From Apodemus sylvaticus (Eukaryota > Chordata > Mammalia > Rodentia > Muridae): a DNA stretch of 64,000 nt. Both the position numbers and the translations under genes were made by a program. The notes under the pieces were generated by a model, which was not told the origin of the DNA, did not search any database, and saw only the letters and a program-made list of their open reading frames with translations. Position 1 is the stretch's first letter, and every line of letters starts with the position of its first letter. The stretch spans positions 131,180,465-131,244,464 of the forward strand of contig NC_067477.1 in the NCBI RefSeq assembly GCF_947179515.1, given 5' to 3'. Below, piece after piece: positions 1-11,545 of this stretch.

Positions 1-440
1 CTGGATTCTGCTGAGGAGCACGGCCTGGTAAGGCTAAGGGTGGTTGCTATAACACATAACAACATGGATGAAGCTCACGATATATGTGGAAAGGTGAGAC
101 AAGTCCACCTCTCTCTCACACATAAACATCCTTCTCTCTCCTCTCTTTAAAGAATAGGAAGAGTAGGAACTGGGTGGAGAGTAGAGACTCACTAAGAAGA
201 TCTGGGGCAACAGTTGAGCTATGAGACAATCAGGACCTGAACTGGGCAGACAGCACCAGCAAGCAAAGGATGGGACGTGGTGGGATTGTGTCAACAGACT
301 GACTGGAGAACATCTTCCCGAAGCAAGATGTTAAACATCTTCTGATTTTCGTATCTGTGGGGTCTTGAAATTAATCACTGCATATTTTGTACCTGATTTT
401 TTTTAATTTACAAATTTGGTTTGTTTGCACAGGACCCCTT
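1..440. other. Unassigned non-coding sequence
   Basis: No gene or clear repeat was recognised. A minus-strand ORF of 86 codons at 34-294 has low-complexity Ser/Leu-rich content and no recognisable domain. Confidence 0.4.
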
Positions 441-580
441 GTGTTGGGTTGAATAGGAATGGCCCCGATAGACTCATGTGTTTGAACGCTTGGCCATTAG
501 AGAGTGGCTGGCCTTGTTGGAGTGGGTGTGGTCTTGCTGGAGGATTGTTTCATTGTGTGTAAGTCAGTACAGCATCTTCA
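441..580 (+). repeat. MaLR LTR fragment (MT/ORR1-like)
   Basis: GTTGAATAGGAATGGCCCC followed by CATGTGTTTGAACGCTTGG matches the 5' part of the common rodent MaLR LTR. The copy is diverged and truncated on the right. Confidence 0.6.
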
Positions 581-663
581 TGTAGCATATACACTTCCTC
601 TAGCGTGCTGTGGGTAACCTCCAGCTAAGGCTTCTGTGTTGCAGGTGCTGTAAGACTGGTGAG

Positions 664-812
664 AAATAGTGTGTAGGGAATAATGACAAGACAGGGAATC
701 TGCACATAGTCATACAGATGTGGGTCCCTCTTGCCAAATATATTTGATCCTTGACTAGATGAACCCAGAGATATAGAACCCTAGAATATAAAGGGTTGAC
801 TGGATATTCACA
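664..812 (+). repeat. Tigger/MER2-like DNA transposon end
   Basis: TAGGGAATAATGACAAGACA, then TATTTGATCC and a terminal AAAGGGTTGACTGGA resemble the 3' end of MER2-type Tigger elements. It is an old, diverged copy. Confidence 0.5.
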
Positions 813-985
813 AGTAAGCCATTTATAGCAGACCTTTCAGTTTTAAGTTAATATGAGAGGCTTCAGAAAATACATAATGAACCAACTGCCTGCCATACCT
901 TGGCAGGGTTTCCCTGAGCCCCCTTGGCTGCTTCTGTGTCAAAGGTTAATGGGACCATCTCAACGATGATACAAAAGAAATGGCT

Positions 986-1190
986 GGGCTGGAGAGATGG
1001 CTCAGGGGTAAGAGCACTGACTTTCTTCCAGAGGTCCTGAGGTCAATTCCCAGCAACTACATGGTGGCTCACAACCATCTATAATGGGATCTTATGCCCC
1101 CTTCTGGTGTGTCTGAAGATAATTACAGCGTACTCATATACATAAAGTAAATAAATCTATTAAAAAAGAAAGGAAAGGAAAGGAAAGGAA
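986..1190 (+). repeat. B2 SINE
   Basis: It starts GGGCTGGAGAGATGGCTC, carries the B2 body (CCTTCTGGTGTGTCTGAAG) and ends in an AATAAATCT tail with GGAAA repeats. Confidence 0.9.
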
Positions 1191-1240
1191 ATCGCTAAAC
1201 ATGCTTCCAATGTAGCTGGTTAAAAATTGTTTTTTATGAA

Positions 1241-1336
1241 GGGCACACCTTTAATCCCAGCACCTGGGAGGCAGAGGCAGGTGGATCTCTGTGAGTTCCA
1301 GGCCAATCAGGAGTATATAGCGAGTCTGAATCAAAA
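1241..1336 (+). repeat. B1 SINE fragment
   Basis: CACACCTTTAATCCCAGCAC and GAGGCAGAGGCAGGTGGATC are diagnostic for B1; the 3' part is degenerate. Confidence 0.8.
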
Positions 1337-1371
1337 AAGTTATTTTAAAATACTGATCATTTTTCTTTTTA

Positions 1372-1562
1372 AATCTCATTGGCTTTGTGTACATATTTGT
1401 ATGTGTGTAGGTTCACGTGTTCCATACCACACACATGGAAGTCAGAGGCCAATGGATAAGAGTCATCCTCTCCTTCCACCTCATAGGTCTTGGGATTCGA
1501 ACTTGGGTCATCCAGCTTAGCAGTAAGCGCCTTTACCAGCTGAGCCATCTTGCCAGCTCCCA
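1372..1562 (-). repeat. B3/B2-related SINE, reverse orientation
   Basis: It ends with AGCTGAGCCATCTTGCCAGC, the reverse complement of the B3/B2 head, preceded by the CTCTCCTTCCACC segment. Confidence 0.7.
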
Positions 1563-2180
1563 GAAAATTTTCTTTCAGCTTCATTACTTTGCGTCAGTGA
1601 CAACACATAAATGTTGAGGATTTCTTGGTGAGGCCACCCTTCAGCCTTTCTTGGGAAAGCTCTGCTTCTCTGGGAGGTTTCTTAGCACAGTGACTCATCT
1701 TAAAACCATCTTTGAGTTGATGACATTCATTAAGCAATCTGTTGACATCGTCACGGCTTGTGAGCTTTGAAGCATGTCATGGGTGTCCATATTTTGTGTC
1801 CAAAGAGTTAGGACCATGTTCTCCTTATGTCTTGATGATAAGTTGACAATCATAAACATATGAGTTTACAGATTATCTGTGTGTAGAATTTCTGCCAATT
1901 CGTGCCATATAATTGGAGGAATTCTGACTAAAACTTATTTCACTTAAGACAGAGAAATGTGTGATGTGTTTATAATTTCACATTTTTCACTGTTTTGATA
2001 TGATATTGATGAGAATCAAATTCTTACTTATAGTGTATTGATAACAGCAATGATTCCTATATGGTGCTAGGATGAGTCAACATGTGCAGTTCCAGATCCC
2101 AAACCTGTCAAGCTGACCGGATTTGGAAATAGAATCTTTGCTGATAGAGCCAAATTAATAATTTTAATATCATCTGTATC
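1563..2180. other. No feature recognised
   Basis: AT-rich single-copy-looking sequence without ORFs or known repeats. Confidence 0.4.
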
Positions 2181-2335
2181 GCTGGGCATAGTGACTCAGG
2201 CCTTTAATCTCAGCTCTCAGGAGGCAAAGACAGGCTGACCTTTGTGAGTTTGAAACCAGCCTGGTCTGTATAATGAAACTCATGCCAGCCAGAACTGCAA
2301 AACAACACCCTGTTTTAACGAACAAAAGCAAAAGG
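2181..2335 (+). repeat. Diverged B1 SINE
   Basis: GCTGGGCATAGTGACTCAGG, CCTTTAATCTCAGC and GAAACCAGCCTGGTCTGTA mark an old B1. Confidence 0.75.
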
Positions 2336-2798
2336 ATTATCTGGATTATCCAGATAAGCCCAAAGCCCAATGATAAGTGTTCTCGAACATTCACAGGCAC
2401 AAAGACAGAGTTAAGTCTGGAGTTACAAGGCCCAGGCCAAGGGATAGCCAGCACCACTAGAGACAAGAGATCAAGAGGATTTTCTCTTAGAGTCTTGTGA
2501 AGAGTCCTCTCAACACCTTGGTTTCAGACTTGTAGACTCCAGAACTTCAAGTTATTTTTAAGCACACAGCTTCTGGCCATCTGTTGCAGTAGCTGTAGGA
2601 AAGAAGTTAACACTATACACCACAAACTTAGTTTCTCCTCCACTGCCTGAATAAATAACAGACACACAATTTGAAATACCCTCTGGCCATTCGTCTCATC
2701 TTGCCAGAGCATACAGAAGTCTCTGGAAGCTGTTCCCAGCTCAGATGGCTAAACACAAAAGGCCTGAAAGCGACGTAAGAAGGAAATGTCTTACTCAG

Positions 2799-3268
2799 AT
2801 GGGGCTGGGGATGTGATTCTGTGGATAAAGTAGTTGTTCTGGAGAGTAAGGGCAGGAGTCCTGAGCCCTGGGATCAGGGGTTCTCAACCTGTGGGTCATG
2901 ACTGCCTAAGACCACCAAAACATAGATATTTACATCACAATTCACAGCAGTAGAAAAATTACAGTTATGAAATAATTTAATAACTTAATAATATGGTTGG
3001 GGGTCACTTCAACGTGAGGGACTGTGTCAATGGGTTGTAGGAGGGCTGAGAACCACTGCCCATGCAAATATTGAGTGAGTGGGCTGCACACCTGTGAGTC
3101 CAATATTAAGAAGGCACGGAGGATGTGAGCAAGATAGCTAGCTACACTAGTCTGCATCTGCAAGACCTTGCCTTAGTGATTTAGATGGAAAGAAACGAAG
3201 AAGACTCCCAAAGTCAGCCTCTAATCCTCATACTCATGTGCATGCATGCACATGATTGCTTGTGTTCA
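2799..3268 (+). repeat. Old B4/B3-type SINE interrupted by a URR1 element
   Basis: A SINE-like head (GGGGCTGGGGATGTG, 2802-2874) and a tail-like part (about 3060-3268, ending in the TGCATGCATGCAC and CA-rich form typical of B4/B3) flank the URR1 insertion. The assignment of both halves to one SINE is tentative. Confidence 0.45.
2875..3058 (+). mobile_element. URR1 hAT-Charlie non-autonomous DNA transposon
   Basis: Charlie-type inverted termini are visible: CAGGGGTTCTCAACC at the left and GGCTGAGAACCACTG at the right. The body has TACAGTTATGAA and GTTGGGGGTCAC. No transposase is encoded. Confidence 0.8.
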
Positions 3269-3294
3269 CATACACACACACACACACACACACC
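3269..3294. repeat. (CA)n microsatellite
   Basis: About 11 CA units at the tail of the preceding SINE. Confidence 0.9.
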
Positions 3295-4554
3295 AAGGCC
3301 AGTCAGCATGACACATCAAGACAAAATCAGAGTGGTAAAAGACCAAGTCTCAAAAGATCTGTTTTCAGTTTTGCCAAACATCACTCCAGGGTGTGCTACT
3401 AGAGTCTCTAACTCAAGTCCTTACAAGGAGGTGTGAACACAGGGGCTCTGCGCTTAAGCTCTTGGGCTATATATAATTTGTCAATGGGTCAGTCTCCACT
3501 TGCCTTTCCTGAGATCTACAAGGGGCTAGCCAGAAGACATTGCAGTGAGTCCTGGTTCTAGAAGAGAAGCAACCCTGGCTGTGGGAACAGTTCCAGGCAG
3601 ACAAAAGCACATAACAAGGGTGTAACAAGGAAAAATAAACCCTCAGCAAGCTCAAAGTTACACCTAGCACAAGAAATGGGAAAGTGGGGCCCCATCCTGA
3701 GGGAGGTCTAGGGCAGGAGTGAGGCAAAGACCCGGAAGAAGAGTGAGTGCAGCAATTAGAGTCTACTCTGTCAGAGGAAAGTCCTTCACATCAGAAAGAA
3801 CAAATATTGACAAGTCAGGTTAGAAGCCAGTTTGGAGGAACCGAGTGCTTCCTCCCACCTCAGCCTCAGGAAACACGAGTCTCGTGGTTCATGCTTTCCA
3901 TACAGGAGCTCAGAGAAGCTCGTGGGTGAAATGGGTCAGTAAGAGCAAGGCTGGCTAAGGTGGAGAAAGATGCTAGAATTCTGTAGCTGTGCAGACATGG
4001 TTAGGACCTTGCTCTGTCCTGCTCCCGTGCAACGCTGTCCTCTGCGACAGACAGCAGTAGTGTCTTAATCGAAGCTGCAATGACTGCTGGAGAAATCCCC
4101 CTCAGGAATCAGACCTCCACTGACATTCTGTTATCAGAGGGGGATGGGAGTGGGAGGGGTCACTGCTTGCTCATTTACCCTCCTGCTAGCTGTGTTCCAT
4201 ACTGCCCCTGGTACACCTGGTCTCCCAAAGTGCTGGACCCCAGGGACACAGCCTCATCCCTGCTGGTTTCTTCTGTAACTCAGCATCATCAAGGACAATA
4301 GCTCCTCCTCCAGATCCCAGCCTGAGCACTGATCCCTTAGGAAATCTACCCAATTACTTGCTAGCATTTTCTCCTGGCTCTTTGCTAAGCCAGTTTTCAA
4401 TGTTAAAGAGTGTGTTTCTCTGCATCTAGTGTCTAATGCCGCATTACCCCACAGGGAGCCCCTTGGAGTCAGGCTATGCCTCGCTCATAGATATATCCCT
4501 TGTGACTGTTGTCAAAAACCTGTGCCATATACCAACTGAGAATTCTGTAAAACA
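3295..4554. other. No gene recognised
   Basis: Mixed-composition sequence with only short shadow ORFs. No repeat was recognised. Confidence 0.4.
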
Positions 4555-4690
4555 TAGGCGTCCTCTCTGGGACTCAGTTTCCTTACGTGTAAAATGAGCT
4601 AATAACAGTACTTATTCGACAGGATCCTGAGAGAGGACCAAATAAGTTAGTCACACAACGAAAGGCTGAGGTCGGTTTCCAGATGTACCA
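4555..4690 (+). repeat. MIR
   Basis: GACTCAGTTTCCTTACGTGT, AAAATGAGCTAATAA and later AAATAAGTTAGT follow the MIR core. Confidence 0.65.
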
Positions 4691-4706
4691 AGGATACAAT
4701 AAATAA

Positions 4707-4905
4707 TACTTATTTTTAAAACGATTTATTTAGTTGTTATTGCATATATGTATGATGGCGTGGGGCAGGTGACACGTGTACCACAACACTTGCGTGGAGG
4801 ACAGAGAACACCTTTGTAGAGTAGGTTCCTTCCAGGGTGGGCCTGGGTTCACCAGACTCTCACAGTGGATACTTTTGCCTGGTGAGTCACCTCATTGGCC
4901 TCACG
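4707..4905 (-). repeat. B3-related SINE, reverse orientation
   Basis: An A/T-rich tail complement (TTTTAAAACGATTTATTTAG) is followed by the body with GTGGAGGACAGAG, and GAGTCACCTCATTGG at the head end. Confidence 0.6.
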
Positions 4906-4931
4906 TATTAGTTCTTTAAAAATAAACACAA

Positions 4932-5155
4932 CCAGACTGGAGTGTGGATCTGTAGAATCTTTGCCAGCATTCACAGAGCCCTGGGTTTAATCTCCAGCAC
5001 TGGAAACACCAAGTATGGTGGTGCACACCTGTAATGGAAGAACTTGGGAGGTGGAGGCATGATCAGGTGTCCAAGGTCATCTTTGGCTACCTAATGAGTT
5101 CAAAGCCAGCCTGGGCTACTTGAGATCCTGTCAATATATGAATGAATGAATAAAA
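4932..5155 (+). repeat. B4 SINE
   Basis: An ID-like left half (CCCTGGGTTTAATCTCCAGC) is fused to a B1-like right half (GGTGGTGCACACCTGTAAT, CAAAGCCAGCCTGGGCTAC), the B4 layout. Confidence 0.8.
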
Positions 5156-6035
5156 TTTTATAGAAGTCAGTTTTTGTCCGAAAATAAGGGGTACTAGTTG
5201 GAAAGGTAGACATGACCACCTCACTGTGAGCTCTGTTTGTCTGTGATGTGAGGTATGTTCACCTTCTGTTACACAGCTGCACCACACTATCAAAGGCTGC
5301 AGACCCAGACTCGGCTTCTAGGTAGATTTCTGGAAATCAGTACAAATGAAGGTAATAGGAGATGGATTATAAAGCCCAGGGCGGTGTTTGAAGTCCAGCA
5401 GGGCTGTGGGCTCCCTGTCGATCAGACAAAAAGCTTAATAAAAAGGACTACCTTCATCTGCCAACTTCCTTTTCTGCTCTCCAAGTTTCAACTGACATTG
5501 ATTTTTGTGTCTCCTCTCTCCACTTCCCTGTAACAAGGCTGGGGATCTCTGCTGTGAAGAACACACGGTCCCTGGGTTAATGTGTGTAAGCAGTCAGCGT
5601 ATCTAAATTGCATGGCACCCAGGCTAGTGCATAGGGGTGGTACTGGTAAGGTCGGAAAGTGGGTGCAGAGGGCTTGGCAAGAGGAAGGACAGACAGATAG
5701 CATTCAGACTCCCGACCTTACGCTGCCACTCCCAGCAGCCACACAAAAAGACACAAAGCCCAGCTGTGCATGGAGCCCCAGACCAACCCATGCCCAGATC
5801 TGGCCCTTACCAGAGCAGTCAGAATTCACGTTCCCAGCGCCAACACTGAAGAGATGCTAAGATAACTCAAAGACCAACTCCAGCTCCCAAGATTCCTTTC
5901 CTACACTGCTCTCAGTTCCAACTTCAACTCCAATTCCAAAGAAAATATGGAAGAGGATCGCCAGTGTCCCACAGCTGGCAGCCCTTCGGGACAGCTGTCT
6001 GCAATTTGTATGGCGCTGTTTGTTTGTAGTTTGTT
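5156..6035. other. No gene recognised
   Basis: Overlapping short ORFs on both strands at 5250-5860 lack any recognisable domain. No repeat was recognised. Confidence 0.4.
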
Positions 6036-6170
6036 TCTATTCGCCTTTGCTTTGTTGTGAGACAGGCTCTCATTATGCATCCCAGGCTGGCTTTGAACTC
6101 CCAGTCCTCTGGCTCCTCTGGTGTCTGCTGAGTGCTAGGATGACAGTTATGTGCTACCACAGTCGGCTTG
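6036..6170 (-). repeat. Diverged B1/B4 SINE, reverse orientation
   Basis: TGTGAGACAGGCTCTCATTA and CCCAGGCTGGCTTTGAACTC are reverse B1 landmarks. Confidence 0.75.
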
Positions 6171-7410
6171 CAATTTGCAGCTTGCAATGTGCCTCAAACG
6201 ATCCTCTTTTGGGACCAATGCCATTAGTAAAAGAGTTAGTAGACAGAACCCTTGGAAAGCCCCAGACATTAGCAAGCCATGGCCAAGAAACAGGAGCATT
6301 TAGTTATTTCCTCCATGGATAGCATAATAGGACAGACATTCTTAAGACACTCCACTGCTGTGGTCTGCAGGAGTCATCAGGAAGCAGGATTATCCTCAAT
6401 TTGTAAATGGTGAGTGACCGGCACCCTCTAGGAAGAGAGTGCTACAGAGAGAAGAATCCAGAGCGAGTGCTAGGTTTTTAAGGGACCTCAGCATCTTTGA
6501 CACTTAACTGTTCAGCCTCCTCCAGAGCCTCAAAGGCTGACTGCGGGTGCCGGTCTGCGACCCCACAGAGCAAAGAACCAAATGTGAGGCTGCCAAGCAG
6601 GCTTTCCCATGCCTGACTCAGACCAAGAGGCCTTAGGGGAAGCCCCAGAGATGGGCTCCTTCGAAGGCAGTGAGGTCAGTCTGGGAATGTGACTCCAAAC
6701 CGGGCTGTCAATCAGAGAAATCAAGACAAATAACAGGCCCAGACGCAGAGCCTGGAGGCAGAGAGGAGGGGGAGCAGGGAGGGTGAGGAGGAGAAACAGC
6801 CAGTTGCAGCAAGGGAGCAAGGGATGGGGCTAAAGGGGACTCGGGCACCCCGAATTAATCTTAGTGTCTGGATGGCTACCCCCAAGAACTTTTTTACACG
6901 CACAAGTTTTTGTGGGAAAGTCAATTCCCTATTTGAATCATCTTTTCCCAGATATTAGGGAAAAAAAGGAGGAAAACTTAGAAAGCATGAGAGTTGACAC
7001 AAGTAAATTAAAATGGGCTTTGACCCTTGACCAGAAGTCATGGTCTCTCGATGGAAGGGGCATTACCAGCACATAATAATTTCAAGAATGCATTCCTTTG
7101 CCTCCTGAGTTCATTGAGTAACACCTAATGTGGGGGCGGGGTAACTTTTGCTCCTGCCCTTTGTCTCAGAGGTCACAGCCTCCTTCTAAGAAGCCAAGGC
7201 TGCAGTCAGTCCAGGTTGACACATCCTGCTTCCCACACCTAAGTAGAAGCAGCAGTAGCTTCAGGAGAGAGCTCTGGTCCTCTGTTATTTGAGTCATGGC
7301 TCTGCAGGTGCCAACCCCTGACCGAGTACTCACACCTTGACCCCAGGTTATCCCACCATCTACCCAGGTTATCCCACTGGCGCACACATATCATGCTGCC
7401 ACACACAGAT
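6171..7410. other. No gene recognised
   Basis: Unassigned sequence. ORFs of 60-100 codons show no domain or codon pattern that supports coding. Confidence 0.4.
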
Positions 7411-7432
7411 GGCCACACACACACACACACAC
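7411..7432. repeat. (CA)n microsatellite
   Basis: A run of about 10 CA dinucleotides. Confidence 0.85.
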
Positions 7433-8737
7433 CAGTTATCTGATCTTTCCATCATATCCCCCCCACTCTACCCTCACCCCCCCAGGTCTTGGTGTAAAGT
7501 CTGCTATGACATTTACTGTGTATGGACAAGACCCATCATTCTGTCCTGACTGTCAAAAATCCATATGTCTGAAACACTCTGATCTTTCAAAAGACATGCC
7601 AGATCTGAATGGTAGTCTCCAGGCTTGGCTCCTGCACTCCATTTCCCCCTCTTGTCTTTTAATTCCTTATAAACTCTCACATACTGAGTTCCAGAAACAG
7701 AGGAAGAGCAATGAAAGAGAACGGGTGTCCCGATGCCTGCCACTGCCCTGTGTGCCCACGGCTGGGGGTCCAGCAGGGCTACAGGGACCCTCATTTTCTA
7801 GATCCGGGCATTGGATTCCTCAGTTCTGGAAGGCAGTCCTAATACCCAGAGGCTGAAACACAGGCAGCATGAAGGATGTGGGTGAGCTCCAGCTGCTAAG
7901 AAGAAAAGGAGGAGGGAATGAATGGGGTAGAAAAATTGGAGCCGTGGAAGAACTCTGGAGAACTCACTCACTCTAAGCTCCAACATTCATAGAACTGACA
8001 GAAGTCCCCCAGGCTGCTAAAATGGCAGTCACCAACATCTTTCTTCTGCTAGATCATGGGATAGGCCATGGGATAACTCAAGGACAAGCCCAGCATTGGC
8101 CCTGCTTCAGAAATGCCCTCTCCTCTCCCTGTCACAACAGCCGGTCAAGCCCAACCTCCCTCCCTCAGTGCCCTTCACTCGGAGCCAGAGCTATGGCACC
8201 CAAGACATCTTACTGCACAACAAACAGCCTTGGCGTGGGTCTCCGGATGCTTGTGGAGATGTCAAGATCTCGGGGATGTCCACAGGACAATCTAACATCA
8301 CACACGGGTGATGACTCCATGTTTGAATGACTGTGGCAAGCCTCACCCTCCAGCCCCACCCCTGTGCACAGACACTGGCTCCTCTCTTCCCTCCTATTAG
8401 TTGGCAACATTAGGTAGGACACACCAGGCTTGAATCTGCAACCGCCCTCCGAGGCCCATTAGCATTTTTAAGGTCCTTATTCTTATCCACATCCGGTGCT
8501 GGGACAGTCCTCTTCCTTAAGCATTAGCACCTTCCACAGGCCTTTTATCACCCCAGCCTCTCCGGCCTGAGGTCAGCCTTCAATCCACAAGTGTCTGGAG
8601 AAGAGACAGGAAGCCCAATCACACTTCCCTGACACAGCCTGTCTTTTCCTGTCGGAGGCACGTCCTCATGTCTGGAGCCCCTTCCCACACCTTCTCCCTC
8701 CCCGAGAGGTGTTCCCCTAATCAGTAGGCATCAGTCG
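7433..8737. other. No gene recognised
   Basis: Repeat-poor unique-looking sequence. The ORF at 7506-7856 (116 codons) and three overlapping frames near 8022-8330 have no recognisable product. Confidence 0.4.
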
Positions 8738-9135
8738 ACGCTAATCAACCCCCTGTTTTGACTATTTTAGCAGCAATAAAAGGGCCATAAAGAGCAAGGC
8801 GGCGGGCCCCCAGCAGCACGGAGCTCCCTCTCGGTGATATAATGAAAAACACCAAGTGCTTCCTCAGAGCCCTAAGTGACAGCCCTGGCGGCTGAGCTAT
8901 TGGAGGAAGCCTAATTATGCTATAAATTAAAGGGCTTTTTTTTTAACCCAACATTATGACCTTTAATAAGATTGTTTTTACAACCGGCTGTCAATAAATC
9001 ATCCAGGAGCTCCAGCAAGAAGCATTCTCCTAGAACTTCTGTGAATTTCATTAGCTGCAGTTTATTTGGGTTTTGGTGCACTATGGTGTTTTTTAAATCT
9101 CAAATTAAAAGCTCTGAACCATAAAAGCTAATTCA
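8738..9135. promoter_or_regulatory. Candidate conserved non-coding element (enhancer-like)
   Basis: A repeat-free AT-rich block with many developmental factor-like words: GCAATAAAAGGGCCATAAAG (8773-8792), CCTAATTATGCTATAAATTA (8910-8929), CTTTAATAAG, CAATAAATCATCC, CATTAGCTGCAG and AAGCTAATTC. The composition and lack of decay resemble deeply conserved elements near developmental genes. Conservation cannot be seen from one sequence. Confidence 0.45.
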
Positions 9136-9560
9136 GAAAAGTTCCAGTTTCGGCTTCTGAAAACAAGCCCCCCCTCCCCCTGCCCCCCGCCCTACCTCCA
9201 CCCCAGCGCAGCCACCCCCGCTGGAGAAATAGCTGAAATGGGACCAGGCTAGAAGGTCATTAGCTGGGGAAGAATGACAAGAGGTTGAGGCCACACCAGT
9301 CCTGGCAGCTGGCAGTACCAAAGAGCCTGAAGGCCCAGAGTGGACAGCTGAAGGAGTGACCAAGGAACGGAGAAGACGGCCCTGACCCCTAAACCAGTGT
9401 CTGACCAGATAAGGACAAGCCACCAAACAGTTTAACCCACTGCTCAGAACTTTCTTTGGGTACAGGTCATAGCTTCTTCAGGAAGACCATGACATTACAC
9501 AAACAGTTTAAGGCAAGGAGACAGGGAAAGAATAGCAGGCAGCCTTATTCCACTGTTTTC

Positions 9561-9735
9561 CCTTTTAGTTTTTCCAGACAGGATTTCTCTGTGTCCCCCT
9601 TGGCTGTGCTGGAATGTGCTCTGTAGACCAGGCTGGTGTTGAACTCACAGAGCTCTGCCTCTGCCTCTGCCTCTGCCACCTCTCCGCCTCTGCCTCTCCG
9701 CCTCTGCCTTTGCCATGCTGACCACCATCTCCTGG
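9561..9735 (-). repeat. B1 SINE, reverse, with expanded CCTCTG motif
   Basis: CCAGACAGGATTTCTCTGTG and TGTAGACCAGGCTGGTGTTG mark reverse B1. The B1 'GCCTCTGCCTC' portion is expanded into about ten hexamer-like units at 9655-9715. Confidence 0.8.
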
Positions 9736-9954
9736 CTCCTTGCCCTGATCTTACTTGTCTGTCTGTGCAAGGGGGCCTTGCATGCCGTGGTAGGTGTGCT
9801 GAGGTCATAAAATGCCTTAAGGAGCCATCATGAGGAGCCCAGGGATCAAACTCAGGCAGCCAGGTGCTGCAGCAAGCACTGTGGCAGGCGGAGCATCTTC
9901 TGGCCCGTAAGAAGAATGTGTTACAGCACACGAGGCACTGGGAGATGGACAAGG

Positions 9955-10229
9955 CGAGGGCTCGGGATGGGAAGAGCTTGCCATGCACGCCTGCAAGTAT
10001 AAGGACCTAAACTTAGGCCTCATTGGCCGTGTAAAAGCCCAAGTGTGGCTTCTCATACTTGTAATCCCAGCACGGGAGACAGACACAGAAAGATCCCTAG
10101 GGTTCGCTGACCAGCCATCGAAGCCAAGCCCCGAATGCTGAGCCCCAGGTCCCCACAAAAAAGATCTTGTTTCAAAAACTAAGGTGGTTGGCTTGGCACC
10201 TAAGGAATGACATCGAAGGTTGACCTCTG
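9955..10229 (+). repeat. Diverged B4-type SINE
   Basis: It has TAATCCCAGCACGGGAGACA, GATCTTGTTTCAAAAACTAA and the B4 tail words CCTAAGGAATGACAT and GTTGACCTCTGGCACACA. Confidence 0.6.

Positions 10230-10262
<33 letters not shown>
10230..10262. repeat. (CA)n microsatellite
   Basis: About 16 CA units forming the tail of the preceding SINE. Confidence 0.9.
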
Positions 10263-10266
<4 letters not shown>

Positions 10267-10317
10267 AAACAGAACAGGTGAAATGAGGCTTTGTCCACTT
10301 TTTAAGAAAGCAAAACA

Positions 10318-10483
10318 CCAGGTGGCAGTGATGCACGCCTATAATCTCAGCATTCAGGAGGCAGGCAGAGGCAGAAGCAGGCAGATCTCTGTGAGTTCAA
10401 GGACAGCCTGCTCTACTGCACAAGTTCCTGGACAGCCAGAGCTACACAGAGAAACCCTGTCTTCAAAAAAAAAAAAAAAAAAA
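10318..10483 (+). repeat. B1 SINE with poly-A tail
   Basis: ATGCACGCCTATAATCTCAG through ACAGAGAAACCCTGTCTTC, then 20 A. There is an extra GGCAGGCAGAGGCA stutter in the body. Confidence 0.9.
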
Positions 10484-10485
10484 AG

Positions 10486-10673
10486 AGGTCTAGAGAGATG
10501 GCTCAGTGGTTAAGGGCACCAACTTCCAGAGGTCCTGAGTTCAATTCCCAGCAACCACATGGTGACTCACAACCATCTGTAATGGAGTCTGATGCCCTTT
10601 TCTGGTGTGTTTGAAGAGAGTAATGGTAGAATATGCATATGCATAAAATAAATACATAAATCTTTAAAAAAAA
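10486..10673 (+). repeat. B2 SINE
   Basis: It begins directly after the B1 tail (TCTAGAGAGATGGCTCAGTG), holds CTTTTCTGGTGTGTTTGAAG and ends with AAATAAATACATAAATC. It is followed by GGAA-rich sequence to 10732. Confidence 0.9.
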
Positions 10674-10869
10674 ACAGAGAGAAGGAGGGAAGGGAAAGGA
10701 AGGAAGAGGAAGAGGAAGAGGAAGAGGAAACAGACAGATATCTGGTAGGCATCACAGAACAGCTGGCTTACCAGCACAGGCCAGTCTTGGCATCCTAGGT
10801 CTGCTTAAAATCCACTGTTCATTATGGTATCTTAAGGAAGTGTCTGTACGCAGGTAAGATTACAAAGCC

Positions 10870-11030
10870 ACATAGCTCTAGCTCAAATCCTGGCTTGGAC
10901 CTTTGCAAGCTGGTGTCATTTTAAACAAGTGACTCATCTTTCTGGGCCTTAGTTTCTCCATCTGTTAAATGGAGATACCAGCATGCCTCTCCCGGGGGGG
11001 GGGGGGTGCTGTTGTGAAGCCTGAGCTGAG
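10870..11030 (+). repeat. MIR with a 13-base G run
   Basis: TTTCTGGGCCTTAGTTTCTC and CATCTGTTAAATGGAGATAC are MIR core; a G run lies at 10994-11006. Confidence 0.7.
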
Positions 11031-11204
11031 GCCCACGGCCACACAAGCCATGGAGGAATCTCTGCAAGCTCCCAGCAGCCAGCAGTTAACGCTATGGTTT
11101 CTCGATGGTTTCACTGGAACCCCCAAAGGTCCCTGTGTTGAAATTTAATCTCCATTGCAATCTTCCAAGAGGGTGGCAATTGAATGGCATTGGGTGTTGT
11201 TTTG

Positions 11205-11545
11205 GCTGAGGGTTTATTGCTATGAAGAGTCACTGTGACCATGGCAACTCTCATAAAGGAAAACACTTCACTGGGGCTGGTTTGCAGCTCAGAGGTTTAG
11301 TGTATTGCCGTGTGGTGAAGCATGGTGGCAGGTAAGCAGACGTGGCACTGGAGAAGGGTCGGAGAGTTCTACACCTGAATTACCAGACCTGGCCTGAGCT
11401 TCCCAGACCTCAAAGTCCACCTCCTAGTGACAGATTTCCTACAAAGCCACTTCTAGTCTAACAAAGCTATACCTCCTCTCTCCAGACCTCAACTTCTTAA
11501 TCAAGTTACCCAGCTTCTTAGTACAGTGACAGAGACAAACTAACA
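11205..11545 (-). repeat. MaLR LTR (MT/ORR1-like), reverse orientation
   Basis: TTTATTGCTATGAAGAGTCA, CATGGCAACTCTCATAAAGG and CACTGGGGCTGGTTTGCAG are the reverse complement of the rodent MaLR LTR 3' part. Confidence 0.65.

Noticed and set aside
9545..10263. Minus-strand ORFs of 147 and 148 codons
   Set aside because: They run through a reversed B1, a B4-like SINE and a CA microsatellite; no protein family.
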